Shown here one piece after another: positions 61,082 to 64,000 of a stretch of 64,000 nt of DNA. The stretch's first letter is position 1. The number at the start of each line of letters is the position of its first letter. Below the pieces are notes generated by a model. The model saw only the letters and a program-made list of their open reading frames with translations. It was not told the origin of the DNA and made no database searches. The DNA comes from Marinilabilia salmonicolor JCM 21150. Lineage in GTDB: Bacteria > Bacteroidota > Bacteroidia > Bacteroidales > Marinilabiliaceae. A program made the position numbers and the translations under genes. The DNA lies in the NCBI RefSeq assembly GCF_000259075.1, contig NZ_AJKI01000002.1, forward strand, positions 558,001 to 622,000, written 5' to 3'.

Positions 61082-61140
61082 GGTACTATGGTTTTAATTT
61101 CTAAAATATGTGGCTTTTGTTAACAGCGTTTATTGTTTTT

Positions 61141-62391
61141 TTATTCGTCGTGCAGTGCTTCTATTGGCTTAATAGCAGAAGCTCTGCGCGCCGGTACGTA
61201 TCCGGCTATTAACCCGGCAACAATAAGTACCACCAGGGCTGATACAGCGACTGAGAGATTTGCCGACGGATTGTAAAAAGTGCTTTCGATGCTGGGATTG
61301 CTCTGGGCTGCACTTTGCAATACCATAGAGATGGCTGCCATCAGACCCATTCCGGCCACCAGTCCGAAAAAGCCGGACAGGGTGGTAATGAACACAGACT
61401 CGGAGAGAACCAGCCGGATGACCGACCACGGGGTGGCACCAATGGCTTTCCGGATACCAAGTTCCTTTGTGCGTTCTTTAACCAGAATAATCATGATGTT
61501 ACTAACGCCAACAATACCAGCGATGATGGTCATGATGCCAATAACCCAGACGAATATCCGGATTCCGGTAAACACACCCTGTGCCTGCTTGAAGTGCTCC
61601 AGGGTGTTCCAGATACCGAGCGCCTGCTTGTCGTCAGGGGCAATCCGGTGTTTTTTCATGAGGGTAGTTCTGATGGCCTCTTCAACTCGTTTGTTTTCAG
61701 CCACGGTAAGTGCATTGGTGGCCACTGCCAGTTCATTAAGTTTGTTGCTTCCGTTGAAAACGCGTTGGGCAGTCTTTACCGGAATATAGATTTGTTCATC
61801 GTCCCGTCGTTCTGGGTTGATAAATGTACCTACTACTTTAAAGGGAACTTTGTCGATGTGGATGTATTTCCCAATGGGATCTTCTTCTTTAAATAAAGCT
61901 TTTTTGACCGGTACCGAGATGATGGCTACCTTCCTGAACTGTTGTATGTCAAGCTTGTTGATGTAACGGCCATGTTCCAGATCCACAATTTGAATGTTTT
62001 TGAACTCTGGCATCACACCCTCCAGACTATAGTCACCGTACTCATTTTTGTAGGTCACTGTTCCGCTGCCCCAAAGCCTGAAACGACCCGAAATGTCGGA
62101 GATGTCATCTTTGAAATGGTTAACCAGCATGTCGTAATCTTCATCGGTGAACTGTATGCGCCGGCCGGCCTGAAGTCCGTCATATGAGACCTGGGTTTGC
62201 CTGCTCCAGATCCACAATGCATTTTTTGCGGTACCTCTGAAGTTGTTTTCCATGCCATTTTGTAGTCCGTTTCCTGACCCCAGCAAAAGGATGAGCATGA
62301 AGATACCCCAGGCCACACTGAAGCCGGTCATGATGGCTCTCAGTTTGTTTTGTTTGAGTGTTGAGAATATTTCCTGCAGTGAATTAAACAT
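61141..62391 (-). CDS. MacB-like ABC transporter permease (first copy)
   Basis: A 416-residue inner-membrane permease with the same build as the gene 59 bp downstream: an N-terminal helix (about 17-40), a periplasmic MacB_PCD domain, and three C-terminal FtsX helices with RTKELGIRKAIGATPWSVIR and the closing IKPIEALHDE. Two different permeases beside one ATPase suggest an asymmetric MacB-type pump moving substrate from the periplasm to the outside. The substrate could be a peptide, lipopeptide, toxin or drug; the sequence does not tell. Confidence 0.93.
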   Translation of the reverse strand: MFNSLQEIFSTLKQNKLRAIMTGFSVAWGIFMLILLLGSGNGLQNGMENNFRGTAKNALWIWSRQTQVSYDGLQAGRRIQFTDEDYDMLVNHFKDDISDISGRFRLWGSGTVTYKNEYGDYSLEGVMPEFKNIQIVDLEHGRYINKLDIQQFRKVAIISVPVKKALFKEEDPIGKYIHIDKVPFKVVGTFINPERRDDEQIYIPVKTAQRVFNGSNKLNELAVATNALTVAENKRVEEAIRTTLMKKHRIAPDDKQALGIWNTLEHFKQAQGVFTGIRIFVWVIGIMTIIAGIVGVSNIMIILVKERTKELGIRKAIGATPWSVIRLVLSESVFITTLSGFFGLVAGMGLMAAISMVLQSAAQSNPSIESTFYNPSANLSVAVSALVVLIVAGLIAGYVPARRASAIKPIEALHDE

Positions 62392-62444
62392 AGTGTTTGG
62401 TTGTTGAAAGGTTTAGCCTGTTTTATTTGTGATAAATGCAGGGG

Positions 62445-63176
62445 TTAGTTGGAAGTGAATATATCACTGGTGGTAACGGGTTCATATTTTCCGTTCAACT
62501 CGTTGTGTTCTATCAAACCATCTTTGAGTCTGATGATTCGTTGTGTACGGTGAGCTATGTCGTCCTCATGGGTTACGATAATAACGGTAATTCCCATCTG
62601 GTTGACTTCCTGCAGGATGTCCATTACTTCATAAGATGTCTGGGAGTCCAATGCACCTGTTGGTTCATCGGCCAGTATTACTTTGGGCTCGGAGATAAGT
62701 GCCCGGGCAATAGCTATACGTTGTTTCTGGCCTCCTGATAACTCTGAAGGAAGATGTCCGGCCCAGTCCTTAAGGCCCAGTCTTTCCAGATATTCCAGTG
62801 CCTTGATATTTCTTTTTTTGCGACTGACATTCTGATAGTAAAGTGGAAGAGCCACGTTTTCCATGGCATTCTTGAATGAGATGAGGTTGAATGACTGGAA
62901 TATAAAGCCCAGATAATTGTTGCGGAATTTTGCAGCTTTGGTTTCATTCATCTTCTCAATTTTCACATTGTTCAGGTAATAATCACCCCGGTCATGATTG
63001 TCAAGAATTCCAAGAATATTTAATAAGGTTGATTTACCCGAGCCTGAGGAGCCCATGATACTAACCATCTCACCTGCCTTAATGTCCAGATCAATACCTT
63101 TGAGGACATGCAGTGCATTGTTTCCCATCCGGTACGATTTGTGAAGGCTGCTTACTTTGATAATACTGTTGCTCAT
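62445..63176 (-). CDS. ABC transporter ATP-binding protein (MacB/LolD type)
   Basis: A 243-residue cytoplasmic ATPase. Walker A is GSSGSGKST at 42-50. The Q loop is GFIFQSFNLI, the signature LSGGQKQRIAIARAL, Walker B VILADEPTGALD and the switch His is in IIVTHEDDIA. The sequence belongs to the MacB/LolD/FtsE clade (KxxNLIxxxNAMENVALPLYY-type region). It is the first gene of the five-gene efflux operon running ATPase, permease, permease, adaptor, TolC. Confidence 0.95.
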   Translation of the reverse strand: MSNSIIKVSSLHKSYRMGNNALHVLKGIDLDIKAGEMVSIMGSSGSGKSTLLNILGILDNHDRGDYYLNNVKIEKMNETKAAKFRNNYLGFIFQSFNLISFKNAMENVALPLYYQNVSRKKRNIKALEYLERLGLKDWAGHLPSELSGGQKQRIAIARALISEPKVILADEPTGALDSQTSYEVMDILQEVNQMGITVIIVTHEDDIAHRTQRIIRLKDGLIEHNELNGKYEPVTTSDIFTSN

Positions 63177-63535
63177 GGTATCTGGTTTTGTGTGTTTTTC
63201 GCTGCTTTTTGTTTCAATTGTCCTGCCAAAAAAAGTAAGTGTTTGTTAGCCAGGGCATAAGGTTGTTTTTTCTTCTTTTTTGGTGAAATTAAAACTGTCT
63301 GATTTTGGAACACTAAGTGTTCGAAAACGGGCATATCTGTAATAAAATGAAGCTAAAATGTCATTTTAGGTAACAGTTTACCCGATTAAATTTCTTTTTT
63401 ATTGGAAAACATAATCCAAATTGTGACGTATCCGGGGGTTGTTTCGTTACAGGAAGGAAGTAGTTTTACGAAACTAATTTACGACACGGGCAAATAGGTT
63501 TGGCAATAGCGGGAAATCTTTACCTTTGTGGTATT
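63177..63535. other. Divergent promoter region
   Basis: 359 bp between the efflux operon and the YgjP-like gene. A good promoter toward the right is at 63499-63528. I could not identify a -7 box for the efflux operon. No gene or repeat. Confidence 0.6.
63499..63528 (+). promoter_or_regulatory. Bacteroidota-type promoter of the YgjP-like gene
   Basis: TTTG at 63499-63502 and TACCTTTG at 63521-63528 are spaced by 18 bp, close to the TTTG-N19-TAnnTTTG consensus. The ATG at 63536 would be only a few bases from the transcription start, so the mRNA is nearly leaderless. Confidence 0.65.
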
Positions 63536-64000
63536 ATGTCGGTTAAAACTTCATTGGTAGAAATAGAGGGTATCGGACCGGTGCTTTTTAAAAGTGATGC
63601 ACGATGCAGGCGGCTTTCCATCAGGATCAAGCCTTTTGAAGGGGTTTCGGTTTTGTTCCCTCCCGGATACTCTATCCGAAAGGCTTTGTCGTTTGTGGAG
63701 GAGAAACGTTCATGGATTCAGCAGAATCAATCCAGTATGGCTGAGCATGAGCGGATGAAGACCGTATTTAATGAAAACACGAAGTTTCGGTCCCGCACTT
63801 TTGAACTCCGAATAGAAAATCATCATAGTGATCAGTTTCGAATGACGCTGAGTGATGGAATTCTTCGGGTGGCTTATCCTTCTTTTATGAAAGTGGAGGA
63901 TGATAGGGTTCAGTCGGTCATTCGGCAGGGAATTGAAGAGGGACTGAGAATAGAGGCCAGGACAATGTTGCCTGGAAGAGTCATGCATTTTGCCGGATTG
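63536..64000 (+). CDS. YgjP-like metallopeptidase domain protein (DUF45), 3' truncated
   Basis: 155 codons are visible and the frame is open to the window end. The start MSVKTSLVEIEGIGPVLFKS is followed by CRRLSIRIKPFEGVSVLFPP and SFVEEKRSWIQQNQ, the usual N-terminal part of YgjP/DUF45 proteins (the K-R-x-x-S-I-x-V-x-P/W-I-x-x-x pattern). The HExxH zinc motif should lie beyond base 64000 and cannot be seen. Members are predicted cytoplasmic zinc peptidases of the SprT/M48-like group with little known biology. Confidence 0.75.
   Translation, partial: MSVKTSLVEIEGIGPVLFKSDARCRRLSIRIKPFEGVSVLFPPGYSIRKALSFVEEKRSWIQQNQSSMAEHERMKTVFNENTKFRSRTFELRIENHHSDQFRMTLSDGILRVAYPSFMKVEDDRVQSVIRQGIEEGLRIEARTMLPGRVMHFAGL

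Noticed and set aside
61315-61896. 193-codon + strand frame rich in His and Asn
   Set aside because: Antisense to the first MacB-like permease.
1-64000. tRNA, rRNA and CRISPR search by eye
   Set aside because: No cloverleaf with a T-loop GTTCRA, no rRNA stretch and no regularly spaced repeat was found, though a missed tRNA cannot be excluded without a scan.

Overview
The window looks like a chromosome segment of a Bacteroidota bacterium, probably of the Bacteroidales/Marinilabiliales type. The signs are tandem DUF3857 proteins, a CcsB-CcsA fusion, a SusC-era style TonB receptor, lamin-tail and FlgD-like Ig domains, DUF7033 deacetylase, WG-repeat and PorT-like barrels, several TAnnTTTG (-7) promoters and an almost complete absence of Shine-Dalgarno sites. 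No rRNA, tRNA, CRISPR array, prophage or complete insertion sequence was seen. About 41 protein genes are supported, two of them cut by the window ends.

Layout. 1-2.5 kb: two tandem DUF3857/pseudo-transglutaminase proteins. 2.6-10 kb: a PAS sensor kinase, a NYN/LOTUS protein, a small Cys-rich protein, penicillin-binding protein 1C and an AspT-like transporter. 10.5-16.8 kb: a surface polysaccharide block (deacetylase, nitroreductase, pyruvyl transferase, glycosyltransferase, flippase). 17.2-19.6 kb: two related outer-membrane barrels, the second carrying an N-terminal WG-repeat domain. 19.9-24.6 kb: an operon of M19-like dipeptidase, YfiR/DUF4154 and TonB-dependent receptor. 25-32 kb: a membrane hypothetical, YccF, the 1022-residue CcsBA cytochrome c synthetase and a TolB-like propeller. 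32.6-42.5 kb: two giant proteins of unknown function (1793 and 1421 residues), the least explained and most interesting part. 42.8-55.9 kb: AmrS radical SAM enzyme, a lamin-tail surface protein, aspartate-semialdehyde dehydrogenase, an orphan response regulator, TsaB, a barrel, a metallophosphoesterase lipoprotein, a second PAS kinase and KBL. 56.2-63.2 kb: YceI and a five-gene tripartite ABC efflux operon (ATPase, two MacB-like permeases, HlyD-type adaptor, TolC). The window ends inside a YgjP/M48-like gene.

The intergenic DNA is rich in small non-coding repeats. There are at least five families: a ~195-bp element with a perfect 19-21-bp central hairpin (two full copies and one end); a ~150-bp element with AGTGTYTGTC ends (three copies, two back to back); a 131-bp element with GAGGYTGTCTCAAAAGT ends; a ~99-bp element (R3) that occurs as same-orientation copies on both sides of the giant-gene locus and supplies the start codon of amrS; and degraded copies of a GTCATTGnGAGCG element.

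The giant pair has no recognisable domain. The first protein has a Tat-like N-terminus, a beta-rich body, a ~240-residue helical section and a glycine-rich amphipathic beta C-terminal third. The second is a beta-rich protein without a signal peptide. All functional statements are read from sequence and family knowledge; no database search was run.
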